Origin: a virus
Direction: 5' to 3' (one strand)
Virus record (IMG/VR): IMGVR_UViG_3300023175_001746
Coordinates: 1-46,777 of that record
Length of the DNA stretch: 46,777 bases
Each line of letters begins with the position of its first letter. The stretch's first letter is position 1. Of this stretch, positions 6,481 to 14,045 are shown piece after piece. Made by a program: the position numbers and the translations under genes. The notes under the pieces were generated by a model. The model was not told the origin of the DNA. It was given only the letters and a program-made list of their open reading frames with translations, and searched no databases.

Positions 6481-6957
6481 ATGATTGTAACAGTTAAAGG
6501 CGGCACAGCACGGCAAAAACAGTATATCACAAGTGTGGTTCTTTTTTGCGCCAAAAAATTAATGCCACGGATGAAAGATCTAAACATCACTGTTAAATTA
6601 AAAGATCTTACAAAACAAAATGCATACGGATTTTGTATGTCAGACCCCGAAGGCGATGCAACACGTTCAGATCGTCCTCGAGAATTTGAATTAGAAATCC
6701 ATTCTAAAATGAAACTTCGCAGAATACTTGAAACAGTGTGTCATGAAATGGTACATGCAAAACAGTACGCTCGCGGAGAACTTTATCAAGGTAGTCGTGT
6801 CGACAAACATCGTTGGCAAGGTAAGTGGTTAGCAAAGGATCCTGACTATTGGGATCAACCTTGGGAAATCGAAGCACACGGTAAAGAAATTGGTTTGTTT
6901 GTTCGCTGGGCAGAAAAAGAAGGCCTAGGCAATAAGAAGTGGACGCACGACGATTAA
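6481..6957 (+). CDS. SprT-like zinc metallopeptidase
   Basis: Start at ATG 6481, placed by AAGGAG (6469-6474) 6 nt upstream; the frame is open further up but that part contains the promoter. The protein carries the zinc protease motif HEMVHAKQY and a downstream Glu/His segment (WEIEAHGKEIG) as in SprT/Spartan-like proteins, within about 158 residues. Such domains cut DNA-bound proteins or work as DNA-associated metalloproteases. It is monocistronic, between its own promoter and the inverted repeat at 6959-6992. Confidence 0.75.
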   Translation: MIVTVKGGTARQKQYITSVVLFCAKKLMPRMKDLNITVKLKDLTKQNAYGFCMSDPEGDATRSDRPREFELEIHSKMKLRRILETVCHEMVHAKQYARGELYQGSRVDKHRWQGKWLAKDPDYWDQPWEIEAHGKEIGLFVRWAEKEGLGNKKWTHDD

Positions 6958-6958
6958 G

Positions 6959-6992
6959 TGTTAACAACGATTAAAAAAGTTGGTTGTTAACA
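6959..6992. promoter_or_regulatory. 10-bp inverted repeat next to a -10 box (operator or terminator)
   Basis: TGTTAACAAC (6959-6968) and GTTGTTAACA (6983-6992) are perfect inverted copies separated by 14 bp, ending 1 bp before a TATAAT (6994-6999). A third half-site, GTTGTTAA, lies at 7031-7038 in the leader. The -35 region (6971-6976) is weak and lies between the arms. This reads best as an operator over the promoter of the gene at 7057. A terminator is less likely because no T-run follows. Confidence 0.55.
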
Positions 6993-7056
6993 GTATAATT
7001 AGATGCTACAGTGTGTTAGTATAAAACATAGTTGTTAAGCAAGAGGAGAAAACAAC

Positions 7057-7623
7057 ATGGCTAATAAACTAGAAAACCTAGATATTGAAATTGCACACTT
7101 TAATGCATTTAAAGAATATCTGCCTAAGTTTGACGCATTAGATCAATACACTGTTGAACTAATGTTAGATATGGGGATTGTTGAAGTTAGTTCTGCATTT
7201 GAACAAGCAATCGCAGAATACTCAGGAACCGAAGTTATCAGTAAAGACAACGCAGATCTTAGTTGCGGTTCAGACGCTAAACTTTCAACCGTACGAACAA
7301 GCGGCTACGGAAAAGTATATTCTGCTCCAGTATCAGGCATCCATAACAAAGATGGCGATTTACTAATTCAAATTTACGAACGCAAAAAGAATGTGTTCTA
7401 TTGGCTCAGAATGCCTTACGAATCATACAAGCATATTCCAAAGACATCTAATATTGAGATTCCGTTCGAAATGGACGGTACTCCGCGACGTAGAAATAAC
7501 TGTCGAATTAATCCATGGAACTATGAGTGCAAGTCATTTGAAGATATGTGCTTTAACAGTGCTGTTGCAGTACAACAGATTGAAATATTTAATAACCTAT
7601 TCGAGGAACGTGCTAATGGATAG
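7057..7623 (+). CDS. Hypothetical protein in helicase/methylase cluster (188 aa)
   Basis: Unrecognised soluble protein. It is the first gene of a four-gene overlapping unit with the split helicase and the methyltransferase-like protein, and its stop overlaps the helicase start (7616). A GAGGAG ribosome binding site precedes the ATG. A mixed alpha/beta middle section (VYSAPVSGIHNKDGDLLIQI, KNVFYWLRMPYESY) looks like a small nucleic-acid or nucleotide domain, but this is not diagnostic. Its promoter region contains three copies of GTTGTTAA. By position it may be a partner subunit of the helicase and methylase. Confidence 0.65.
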   Translation: MANKLENLDIEIAHFNAFKEYLPKFDALDQYTVELMLDMGIVEVSSAFEQAIAEYSGTEVISKDNADLSCGSDAKLSTVRTSGYGKVYSAPVSGIHNKDGDLLIQIYERKKNVFYWLRMPYESYKHIPKTSNIEIPFEMDGTPRRRNNCRINPWNYECKSFEDMCFNSAVAVQQIEIFNNLFEERANG

Positions 7624-8578
7624 AATGTATTGCTATCTTTGGTCAGAAGCTGGACATAAAAAAGAATGTAAGTTTGGCGAGCGTTGGGTGTTTGACGGAC
7701 AAGATCCAGAAGTAGAATGTCGTAAACGTATACGTGAATCAATGGGTGTGCGTAAGGACTTGTTTGATTCAGGAAATGTTATTATACACAAGATTTGGGA
7801 CGTTAGTGACATTGCTAAAAAAGTAGATCGTTACTATCAGCGTTCACGCATGGACGATTACTTGCGTGAATTTATAGGACATCGCAAAGGTGTTACAGGC
7901 GAGATTCACTTGCTTGAAGGTGACGACATGATGGTACGTGTAAACAAGTTGTTACACAAAATGGGTCAGCCGTTAATTGAAGCAGGACTTAGCACAAAGC
8001 AATATCAAGTTGCTGAAGAAATTCTTACAGCAATTAAAAACGGTAGTCGTTGTATGCTTGCAGAATTATGCGCTCGCTTTGGTAAAACTATTTGGAGCGG
8101 AGCAGTATTTGCAGAAAGCGATGCACAAGTTGCAATCGTTGCAAGTTATGTTAAAACAGTGTTTACAAGTTTTGAAAAAGACTTGACGAGCTTTGAACAA
8201 TTTGCAGATATTGTACATGTTGATACAGCAGATCCAAACTATCAATCTAAAATTGATGCGGCACTAAAAGACGGCAAACGTGTCATTGTCTATCTAAGTC
8301 TAGTAAACGGAGGCAAGCGACAAGAGCGTATTGATTATTTGTTTGGACTAGCACAACAAAAAATGTTAATCATTGATGAAGCTGATTTTGGCGCACATAC
8401 TTTAAATCAAGTACAACCTTTGCTTGACATTGTAGACGAAACAACGTATACTATTATTATGACGGGTACAAATTCCGAGAGGGCTGCAAGCATTTGGCCT
8501 ATTGATTATGTAACTAGTGTTACATATCCGGAGTTGTTAATGCAAAAGGCTATGACTAAAGATGCTGAAAAACTTTAA
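7616..8578 (+). CDS. SF2 helicase/translocase, N-terminal half
   Basis: ATG 7616 overlaps the end of the preceding gene; the open frame further upstream is a shadow of that gene. An accessory N-terminal domain of ~130 residues is followed by the first RecA-like domain of an SF2 (DEAD/type III-restriction-like) ATPase: Q-motif region KQYQVAEEIL, Walker A CARFGKT, Walker B LIIDEADF, and motif III MTGTNS. The frame then stops at TAA 8576. The second RecA domain lies in the overlapping gene at 8562, in the +1 frame. The stop is preceded by CTT, giving a CTT-TAA sequence that resembles the prfB-type +1 frameshift site. It may be a true two-subunit helicase, a programmed frameshift, or a sequence error. 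Confidence 0.8.
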   Translation: MDRMYCYLWSEAGHKKECKFGERWVFDGQDPEVECRKRIRESMGVRKDLFDSGNVIIHKIWDVSDIAKKVDRYYQRSRMDDYLREFIGHRKGVTGEIHLLEGDDMMVRVNKLLHKMGQPLIEAGLSTKQYQVAEEILTAIKNGSRCMLAELCARFGKTIWSGAVFAESDAQVAIVASYVKTVFTSFEKDLTSFEQFADIVHVDTADPNYQSKIDAALKDGKRVIVYLSLVNGGKRQERIDYLFGLAQQKMLIIDEADFGAHTLNQVQPLLDIVDETTYTIIMTGTNSERAASIWPIDYVTSVTYPELLMQKAMTKDAEKL

Positions 8579-9821
8579 AATAGATACTACCAGGGACTTA
8601 CTAGTCCCTGACTTTCAGTGTTATCAAATGGACATTCGTGGTCCTGTAAACGATGCACTAGAAGCAGGCGAACTTGAAGACTTACTTCCTAGTTGGTCAA
8701 AGTACGGTGAGAATCCTGCTAAAGCAAAAGGGTTCTTCACACGTATGCTTGAAGCAGTATTTTTAGGACAAGGCAGTTATGACGAACTAAACGTAGATTA
8801 TCAAATTGGTGATATTCCTAGTCGTCGTGTAGCAATGATGTTTATTAGTGCAAAAGATAATAAGTCATTAAACATGAGTGCTAAGATTGCAGAACAAACA
8901 TTGCCTGGTTATGATGTTATTGCACTAAACGGTCATGTGTTTCATAATGGTAAACGTATTAGCAATCGTAACGCAGAAAAAACTGTAAAAGAAATACTAG
9001 AGCGTGGCAACAACGTTCTTATCCTTTCACGTGATATGGCAGCACGTTCATTTAGTATTCCTGAAATTACAGAATTATATCTTGCATACGATAAAGGACA
9101 AAACGGTACCACAATTCAAAAGATGTCACGTACACTTACACCTGGCGAGTTAACTAAGATTGGACGTATTTTTAGTTTGAGCTTTGACCCTAATCGTGAT
9201 GATAAGTTTGATGCAATGCTAGTTGAAACTGCACTAAACTATAAAAAGCGTAACAACACAAAGAGCCTGAGCGAAGCACTTAGAGATGTATTGCGTACTA
9301 TTGATATTTTCAAATGTAGTTCTAATGGTGCTATTAAACTAGACATTGACACATACTTAGAAGTGGCACTTGCACGTAAAGGTATTAGTCGTGTGTTTGG
9401 CAAGATTGCAGATACTTCTCTAATGGATCGAGATGCATTAGAAGCACTTGCAAATGGCAATGCAGATTACTTTAGAAATCAAAAGCAGGATGAAACTGCA
9501 AAAGGCAAAACAAAAGAAAGCGGTGACGGAAAAGGAACTAGCGGTTCTTCAGATAATAAAGCAGATAAGAAGTTAGAGCAGAAGGTACGTGAAGTACTTA
9601 CTGCTATTATCGAAAATTTGGATATTGTTATTCTTGGCACTAATAACAAGATCCTAGCAGACGCTATGCAGACTATTATTGAAGATGAAGAAATGCGTGA
9701 GTGTGTTGAAGATCAGTTTGGTCTTGACGCAGATATTATTAACTACTTGTTTGAAAATGATATCATCAAACAAGAATGGGCGGAGTTAATGTACGACGAT
9801 GTTACCACTACTGAAGATTAA
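8562..9821 (+). CDS. SF2 helicase/translocase, C-terminal half
   Basis: Carries the second RecA-like domain missing from the gene at 7616: VAMMFISAKDNKS (motif IV region), NVLILSRDMAARSFSIPEI (motif V region) and QKMSRTLTPG (motif VI, Arg finger). A low-complexity linker rich in Lys, Gly and Ser (about residues 315-345) and a helical C-terminal domain follow. ATG 8562 lies 17 nt inside the end of the N-terminal half. AAAAGG ends 12 nt before it, so independent coupled initiation is possible. Frame continuity across CTT-TAA would give a single ~730-residue helicase. The 3' end overlaps the methyltransferase-like gene by 23 bp. Confidence 0.8.
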   Translation: MLKNFKIDTTRDLLVPDFQCYQMDIRGPVNDALEAGELEDLLPSWSKYGENPAKAKGFFTRMLEAVFLGQGSYDELNVDYQIGDIPSRRVAMMFISAKDNKSLNMSAKIAEQTLPGYDVIALNGHVFHNGKRISNRNAEKTVKEILERGNNVLILSRDMAARSFSIPEITELYLAYDKGQNGTTIQKMSRTLTPGELTKIGRIFSLSFDPNRDDKFDAMLVETALNYKKRNNTKSLSEALRDVLRTIDIFKCSSNGAIKLDIDTYLEVALARKGISRVFGKIADTSLMDRDALEALANGNADYFRNQKQDETAKGKTKESGDGKGTSGSSDNKADKKLEQKVREVLTAIIENLDIVILGTNNKILADAMQTIIEDEEMRECVEDQFGLDADIINYLFENDIIKQEWAELMYDDVTTTED

Positions 9822-11010
9822 TACGTTTCCTCTTATTGAAGAGATTTTAAATCGTATACCAGAACACGTATGGACTAGCGATAGCACAACTTTCTTTGAT
9901 CCCTCTATTACGGGTGGCCAAGTTGTAAGTAGTATTGAAAAGAAACTTCGAGCATACGGTCACAGTGATGAAAACATTTCTAAACGTGTGTTTGGAATCG
10001 AAAAGAATAAGATGTTTGTTAACTACGCAGTTAATAAATTTAATTTAGTAGGCACATACTACAAAGATGAGTTCGAACAACAAGATACACAGTATGATGT
10101 AATTGTAAGTAATCCGGCTCATAACCACCAAGGCAAATCTAAAGGTAATAAACTATATCCTAAGTATGTTTACTATTGTAGTAAAATGCTAAAACCAAAC
10201 GGATACCTTTCAATTATTATTCCTCCGGGTTGGACACTTGGCGGCAATAACATGCCAGGCAACAAAGGTATTCTTCGTGATGTGTTTAAACCTAACAACC
10301 TTATTGTTGCAGATCTTAGTTCAAAGTATAAGAAAATGTTTGATGCTGATGTGTCGTGGTTCTTACTGCAAAATACATTAAACTACACAACCACAGAACT
10401 TATTACAGATCACGGAACTACACAGTTCGACATTAGAAGTGTAGATTTCTTTTCTCCTGAAGCTACAGAAGTTTCGCTATCTACTTGGAAAAAGTTGTTT
10501 AGCAAGAAACCTTTTGAAGTAGTAGGCTTTGATATGGGTAAGGATCCCGAAAAGAGTTTAGAAGAAACAGAAACACACAACGTCAAGCATTGGTTGTTAG
10601 GCACTGGCGATTATGCGCAATATGCATATTTGCCATACGTAAAACCAAACAGTAAAAATCCTGCTATTAACAAAATTAAAAAAGTAATCTGGCCAATACG
10701 TAGATTTAGCAAAGTGCCTATGGTGCATGTAGATAGAGTAGGCATGCCTGTGCTACAGCAAGGTTCGTATATTAATGTAGAAGGCGAAGATCTAGACAGT
10801 GTAGAAAGTGTGTTTAGAACTAGCATATACAAGTTTTTAACATTTAGTGTTTCTACTACTGACTTTTTAAAATCAAATATTAATGAAAGTATTCCAAGCG
10901 TTCCGTTTGATCGTATTTGGTCAGACGAAGAAATGTTTGATTATTTTGAATTAAACGAAGAAGAAAAACAATATATTCTTGCCAAAACAGTTGACATTGT
11001 GTCTGTTTGA
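9799..11010 (+). CDS. Adenine-DNA-methyltransferase-like protein with altered NPPY motif
   Basis: Rossmann-type methyltransferase architecture: motif I region FFDPSITGGQV, acidic end of strand 2 in VFGIEKN, strand 4 YDVIVSNPAH, then YCSKMLKPNGYLSIIIPPGW as in Eco57I/type I HsdM-like N6-adenine methylases. The catalytic tetrapeptide usually NPPY/F is NPAH (residues 105-108), losing both the second Pro and the aromatic residue that stacks on the flipped base. The ~200-residue C-terminal region could recognise DNA. It overlaps the helicase gene by 23 bp, so it belongs to the same unit. It may be an inactive methylase, one with different chemistry, or an anti-restriction component. Confidence 0.7.
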   Translation: MLPLLKINTFPLIEEILNRIPEHVWTSDSTTFFDPSITGGQVVSSIEKKLRAYGHSDENISKRVFGIEKNKMFVNYAVNKFNLVGTYYKDEFEQQDTQYDVIVSNPAHNHQGKSKGNKLYPKYVYYCSKMLKPNGYLSIIIPPGWTLGGNNMPGNKGILRDVFKPNNLIVADLSSKYKKMFDADVSWFLLQNTLNYTTTELITDHGTTQFDIRSVDFFSPEATEVSLSTWKKLFSKKPFEVVGFDMGKDPEKSLEETETHNVKHWLLGTGDYAQYAYLPYVKPNSKNPAINKIKKVIWPIRRFSKVPMVHVDRVGMPVLQQGSYINVEGEDLDSVESVFRTSIYKFLTFSVSTTDFLKSNINESIPSVPFDRIWSDEEMFDYFELNEEEKQYILAKTVDIVSV

Positions 11011-11019
11011 GCTTATACT
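10991..11019 (+). promoter_or_regulatory. sigma70-type promoter
   Basis: TTGACA (10991-10996), 17-bp spacer, TATACT (11014-11019). The -35 element lies inside the last codons of the methyltransferase-like gene. Predicted start about 11026, upstream of the gene at 11053. Confidence 0.8.
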
Positions 11020-11052
11020 ATATAAGATAGTTAGGCAAATGAGAGGCACACA

Positions 11053-11886
11053 ATGATGGCAAAGACACTTCCAGATCCAAGCACACTAGATTGGGGTAGC
11101 ATGAGCAAAGCAGAGTTCAAACGCAATGAGCTCGCTTATGAACTTGCAGACGAAACTAATACTAAAGTGCGTTACGACAAGCCACTTCCTCCCAAGACTG
11201 TAAAACTTACAGACGCACTTGCTGTAGCATATGCGGCATACCGTATTAACAAAGAAACCTACATCAAAGATACTCGTCGTTACAGCGAAGATACTCCTAC
11301 TCAATTTGACAACAAGAGTCTTGTGCGTTTCTACTGGGAGAAGAAGCATGATACTCGTGATGCACAATATCTTCCTACAGACTTTAAAATGTTTGAGCCC
11401 ACTGAAGATGACTATGCTAGTGTAACAGAAGCACTCAAGTGGATGAAGCGTTATGTAATGCTCGGCTTAGGTGAGCTAGACGGCTTCAAAGCAGATATGG
11501 TTAAAGAACTATCTCAAGACGAAGTACCTGTTAAAAGTATGGGTCGTATTGCATTTGCTCCAGAGTTTATTAAACGTGACCAGCACGAAAACGGACTGAA
11601 GAAAGAGATCCGTGTAGAGTATCGAGACAGCCAGTATTTAGGCAAAGAGAAAGATACTGTAGAAGCTGTTATTAAAATCCTTGACAAGCGTTATAGTTCA
11701 CAGTGGGAGTCATATAACTTTACTGCTGTTACTACAGACGGCAACCTTGTTTCTTATATGAACAAGTTTGATCAAGAGATTGGCAGCATGAAACGTATTA
11801 AAGCCAAAGTAAAAGCACAAACAAAAAACAAACTGTTTAGTGCAAATGAAACTCGATTAAATTATGTAAAACTATACAAGGTGTAA
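11053..11886 (+). CDS. Hypothetical protein (277 aa)
   Basis: Unrecognised, mixed-charge, mostly helical soluble protein. It is the first gene behind the promoter at 10991-11019 and is followed 1 bp later by tilS. GAGAGG precedes the start; ATG 11053 and ATG 11056 are both possible. Its composition (many Lys, Asp and Glu, few hydrophobic stretches) suggests a cytoplasmic or nucleic-acid-associated protein. No motif supports a function. Confidence 0.65.
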   Translation: MMAKTLPDPSTLDWGSMSKAEFKRNELAYELADETNTKVRYDKPLPPKTVKLTDALAVAYAAYRINKETYIKDTRRYSEDTPTQFDNKSLVRFYWEKKHDTRDAQYLPTDFKMFEPTEDDYASVTEALKWMKRYVMLGLGELDGFKADMVKELSQDEVPVKSMGRIAFAPEFIKRDQHENGLKKEIRVEYRDSQYLGKEKDTVEAVIKILDKRYSSQWESYNFTAVTTDGNLVSYMNKFDQEIGSMKRIKAKVKAQTKNKLFSANETRLNYVKLYKV

Positions 11887-11887
11887 C

Positions 11888-12493
11888 ATGCTCAAGTTAC
11901 AAGGTAAGTTACCTCGTGAAGTTTATGTTGCTTGTTCAGGCGGCATAGACAGCATGGCGGCACTAGACTTTTTATGTAACAATCATACAGTTACATTGAC
12001 ATTTTTTGATCATGGTACTGAAACTAGCAAACAAGCATTAGAGTTTGTTTCTCAGCAAGCAGTAAATTATAACATTGGCTTTATATACGGTAGTATTCCT
12101 AAACAAGATATAAAAGTATCTGACGAAAGTTGGGAAGAATATTGGCGCATCAAAAGATATGAATACTTTCATTCTATTAATGCACCTATTGTAACGGCAC
12201 ATCACTTGGATGATTGTGTAGAAACTTGGGTGTGGAGCAGTATGCACGGAACAGGAAAAATTATTCCGTATGCAAATAAAAATGTAATTCGTCCTTTTCG
12301 AATGACTCGTAAACGTGACTTTGAACTTTGGGCTAATTTAAAAAATGTACCTCACATAGAGGATGACACAAACAAAGATACGTGTTATACTAGAAACTAT
12401 ATTAGACATGAGATGATGCCTCATGTATTGCGAGTAAACCCTGGCATCCATAAAACTATTTCAAAGAAGGTAAGAGATGAATATACAGCATGA
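11888..12493 (+). CDS. tilS: tRNA(Ile)-lysidine synthase, catalytic domain only
   Basis: 201 residues containing the whole PP-loop ATPase domain of TilS: CSGGIDS near residue 17, TAHHLDDCVETW, RPF.MTRKRD, and the family-specific tail EDDTN.D..Y.RN.IRHE..P. TilS attaches lysine to C34 of tRNA-Ile(CAU), switching it from AUG to AUA decoding. Bacterial enzymes carry extra C-terminal domains (E. coli about 430 residues); this one stops after the catalytic domain. No tRNA-Ile(CAU) is in the window, so it would act on a host tRNA or a phage tRNA elsewhere. It starts 1 bp after the previous stop and overlaps the next gene by 17 bp. Confidence 0.88.
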   Translation: MLKLQGKLPREVYVACSGGIDSMAALDFLCNNHTVTLTFFDHGTETSKQALEFVSQQAVNYNIGFIYGSIPKQDIKVSDESWEEYWRIKRYEYFHSINAPIVTAHHLDDCVETWVWSSMHGTGKIIPYANKNVIRPFRMTRKRDFELWANLKNVPHIEDDTNKDTCYTRNYIRHEMMPHVLRVNPGIHKTISKKVRDEYTA

Positions 12494-12929
12494 GCCGCTA
12501 TTTGACACAGCAAAAGTAGAAGCTCACTACACAGAGAAAGACGGAGTAGAAGTACGATATGTTTGCACTACAGATCTTACTGCTAGTGATTGCCCTGTTG
12601 ACGTGTATTATAGAGAAACGCCGCATCCTGAGTTTGGTAATCGTTATTTTGGCTTGTATTACGATACTATTAGAGATCATACGATGATTACTAATGCAGA
12701 CAAAGTGGAGTCACTTGAGTTTGGTATGATCGAAGTGGACGGTAAATATTATTATAGCCAATCACACCATGACTATAAAAGAATAGGCAACAAGATGATT
12801 GATGGCGGTAGGGTTTATATTAGAAGTAGTGGGTGTGATGTTGTTTTACGAATTATTGACGGCAAGTTCTTTGCTAAAGATGTTGAAGACTTAGTTGAAT
12901 TATATTATCCAGGAAAGTGTGTACAATGA
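12477..12929 (+). CDS. Hypothetical protein (150 aa)
   Basis: Unrecognised protein with beta-rich character (alternating hydrophobic residues, many Tyr, Val and Ile). AAGG lies in the end of tilS just before the ATG, and the genes overlap by 17 bp. The TGA stop overlaps the next start in an ATGA arrangement at 12926. It is part of a co-transcribed train of small genes from about 11053 to 16057. Confidence 0.65.
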   Translation: MNIQHEPLFDTAKVEAHYTEKDGVEVRYVCTTDLTASDCPVDVYYRETPHPEFGNRYFGLYYDTIRDHTMITNADKVESLEFGMIEVDGKYYYSQSHHDYKRIGNKMIDGGRVYIRSSGCDVVLRIIDGKFFAKDVEDLVELYYPGKCVQ

Positions 12930-13153
12930 ATGAAAATGAACCAAAGACACTAGAAGCCCAACTCGGTGAAGATGATTGGGCTATTATTATAGGAAAAGAC
13001 GGAAATTTAAAAGGACTGTTCATTCCAGAAGGATCGGACGAAGAAGAAGTTCCTGAAAGTATTGTTCATATTATGATGGACTATTACGGTGTAAATTTTG
13101 ATGAAGAAATGCTTGATGGAGAGGAAACCAGTGATGGACAAACTCTTCACTGA
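12926..13153 (+). CDS. Hypothetical acidic protein (75 aa)
   Basis: Small acidic protein, unrecognised. ATG 12926 is preferred over the in-frame GTG at 12917 because AGGAAAG (12911-12917) gives an 8-nt spacing to the ATG. The gene overlaps its upstream neighbour by 4 bp (ATGA) and its downstream neighbour by 20 bp. Confidence 0.6.
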   Translation: MNENEPKTLEAQLGEDDWAIIIGKDGNLKGLFIPEGSDEEEVPESIVHIMMDYYGVNFDEEMLDGEETSDGQTLH

Positions 13154-13403
13154 CAAAATGAAGATGACTCCTCAGGAGATTTTTGAGTACAAAAATGCTT
13201 GGAAGCCTGGACATGTGGTTGACGTACATAGTGATCTTCATATACAATGTAAAGACTGGTGTAGAAAAAATCTAAACCGTTGGGAGTGGAGTATGGACAC
13301 ATACACATATGTTTATGCTCACACATTTTATTTCGAACTTGATGAACATGCCTATCAGTTTCGAATGAAATTTAAAGACTGGGTTAATAAAGGTAAAGTA
13401 TGA
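13134..13403 (+). CDS. Hypothetical protein (89 aa)
   Basis: Start set at ATG 13134 by GGAGAGG (13118-13124); the frame is open upstream but without a ribosome binding site. The product is small and rich in aromatic residues (Trp, Tyr, Phe, His) with no known motif. The sequence shape (YEFELDEHAYQFRMKF-like end) suggests a small alpha/beta fold. It overlaps the next start by 4 bp (ATGA). Confidence 0.6.
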   Translation: MDKLFTDKMKMTPQEIFEYKNAWKPGHVVDVHSDLHIQCKDWCRKNLNRWEWSMDTYTYVYAHTFYFELDEHAYQFRMKFKDWVNKGKV

Positions 13404-13597
13404 AAAGCGTGTACGCAGTAATGGTGTGTCTTGACGGCAAAGACGACTGGATTTATGTTACGAAACAAACAGAACACTGTTGGGACTTGCAACCTGAACT
13501 GTTTGAAGATGCACACGAAGCAATGGAGTTTGCAAAAACGTTTCAACATCCTGATAGACCAGAAATGGTAATGGTGGTAGATTATTATGAAGATTAA
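13400..13597 (+). CDS. Hypothetical protein (65 aa)
   Basis: Very small protein that reads as strand-strand-helix-strand (YAVMVCLDG, DWIYVTKQ, DAHEAMEFAKTFQ, EMVMVVDYYED), the pattern of a compact ferredoxin-like or SPOR-like domain. The family is not recognised. It is coupled upstream by ATGA overlap and overlaps the next gene by 11 bp. Confidence 0.6.
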   Translation: MKSVYAVMVCLDGKDDWIYVTKQTEHCWDLQPELFEDAHEAMEFAKTFQHPDRPEMVMVVDYYED

Positions 13598-14045
13598 AAT
13601 TGGAAAATTTCCAAACCATTGGCCGTGGAGCAACTGGCTGTATGACAAGTTTGGATACAGTCCAAAGCAAAAAGTAAAGGTACACATTGACAAGTGGGAT
13701 ACTTGGAGTATGGATCATACACTTGCTCCTATCATTTTGCCTATGCTGATCCAACTAAAGGAAACTACACACGGCGCTCCTTATGTAGATGAAAAAGATG
13801 TTCCGGAAGAACTGTGGCCACCGAAAGAACAGATTAGTGCAATGTATCAAGGCCAAACAGATGACAATCATTTTAAGCGTTGGGATTGGGTGTTGGATGA
13901 AATGATCTATGCGTTTGATTGTAAAGCAAACAAGGATGAAGTGTATATGCGTTTTGATGATAGAGATGAGATACAAAAAGAACAAGAAAGGATTTCGAAC
14001 GGCTTTCGCCTATTTGGAAAGTACTACGAAAATTTATGGGACTAA
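13587..14045 (+). CDS. Conserved T4-like marine phage protein (152 aa)
   Basis: Function unknown. The pattern (WSMDHTLAPIILPMLIQLKETTHG... FKRWDWVLDEMIYAF) is one I associate, from memory only, with marine T4-like phage genomes, where it is annotated as hypothetical. It is Trp-rich and acidic, with a mainly helical C-terminus, and could be a small structural or assembly protein. It overlaps the neighbouring genes on both sides (11 bp and a TAATG junction). Confidence 0.7.
   Translation: MKIKIGKFPNHWPWSNWLYDKFGYSPKQKVKVHIDKWDTWSMDHTLAPIILPMLIQLKETTHGAPYVDEKDVPEELWPPKEQISAMYQGQTDDNHFKRWDWVLDEMIYAFDCKANKDEVYMRFDDRDEIQKEQERISNGFRLFGKYYENLWD

Noticed and set aside
7391-7615. Upstream extension of the helicase frame
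   Set aside because: This part lies within the gene at 7057-7623 in another frame; ATG 7616 gives the natural start.
8566-8573. -1 slippery heptamer at the helicase split
   Set aside because: Only five A's are present and the frame change needed is +1, so a classic -1 site does not fit.
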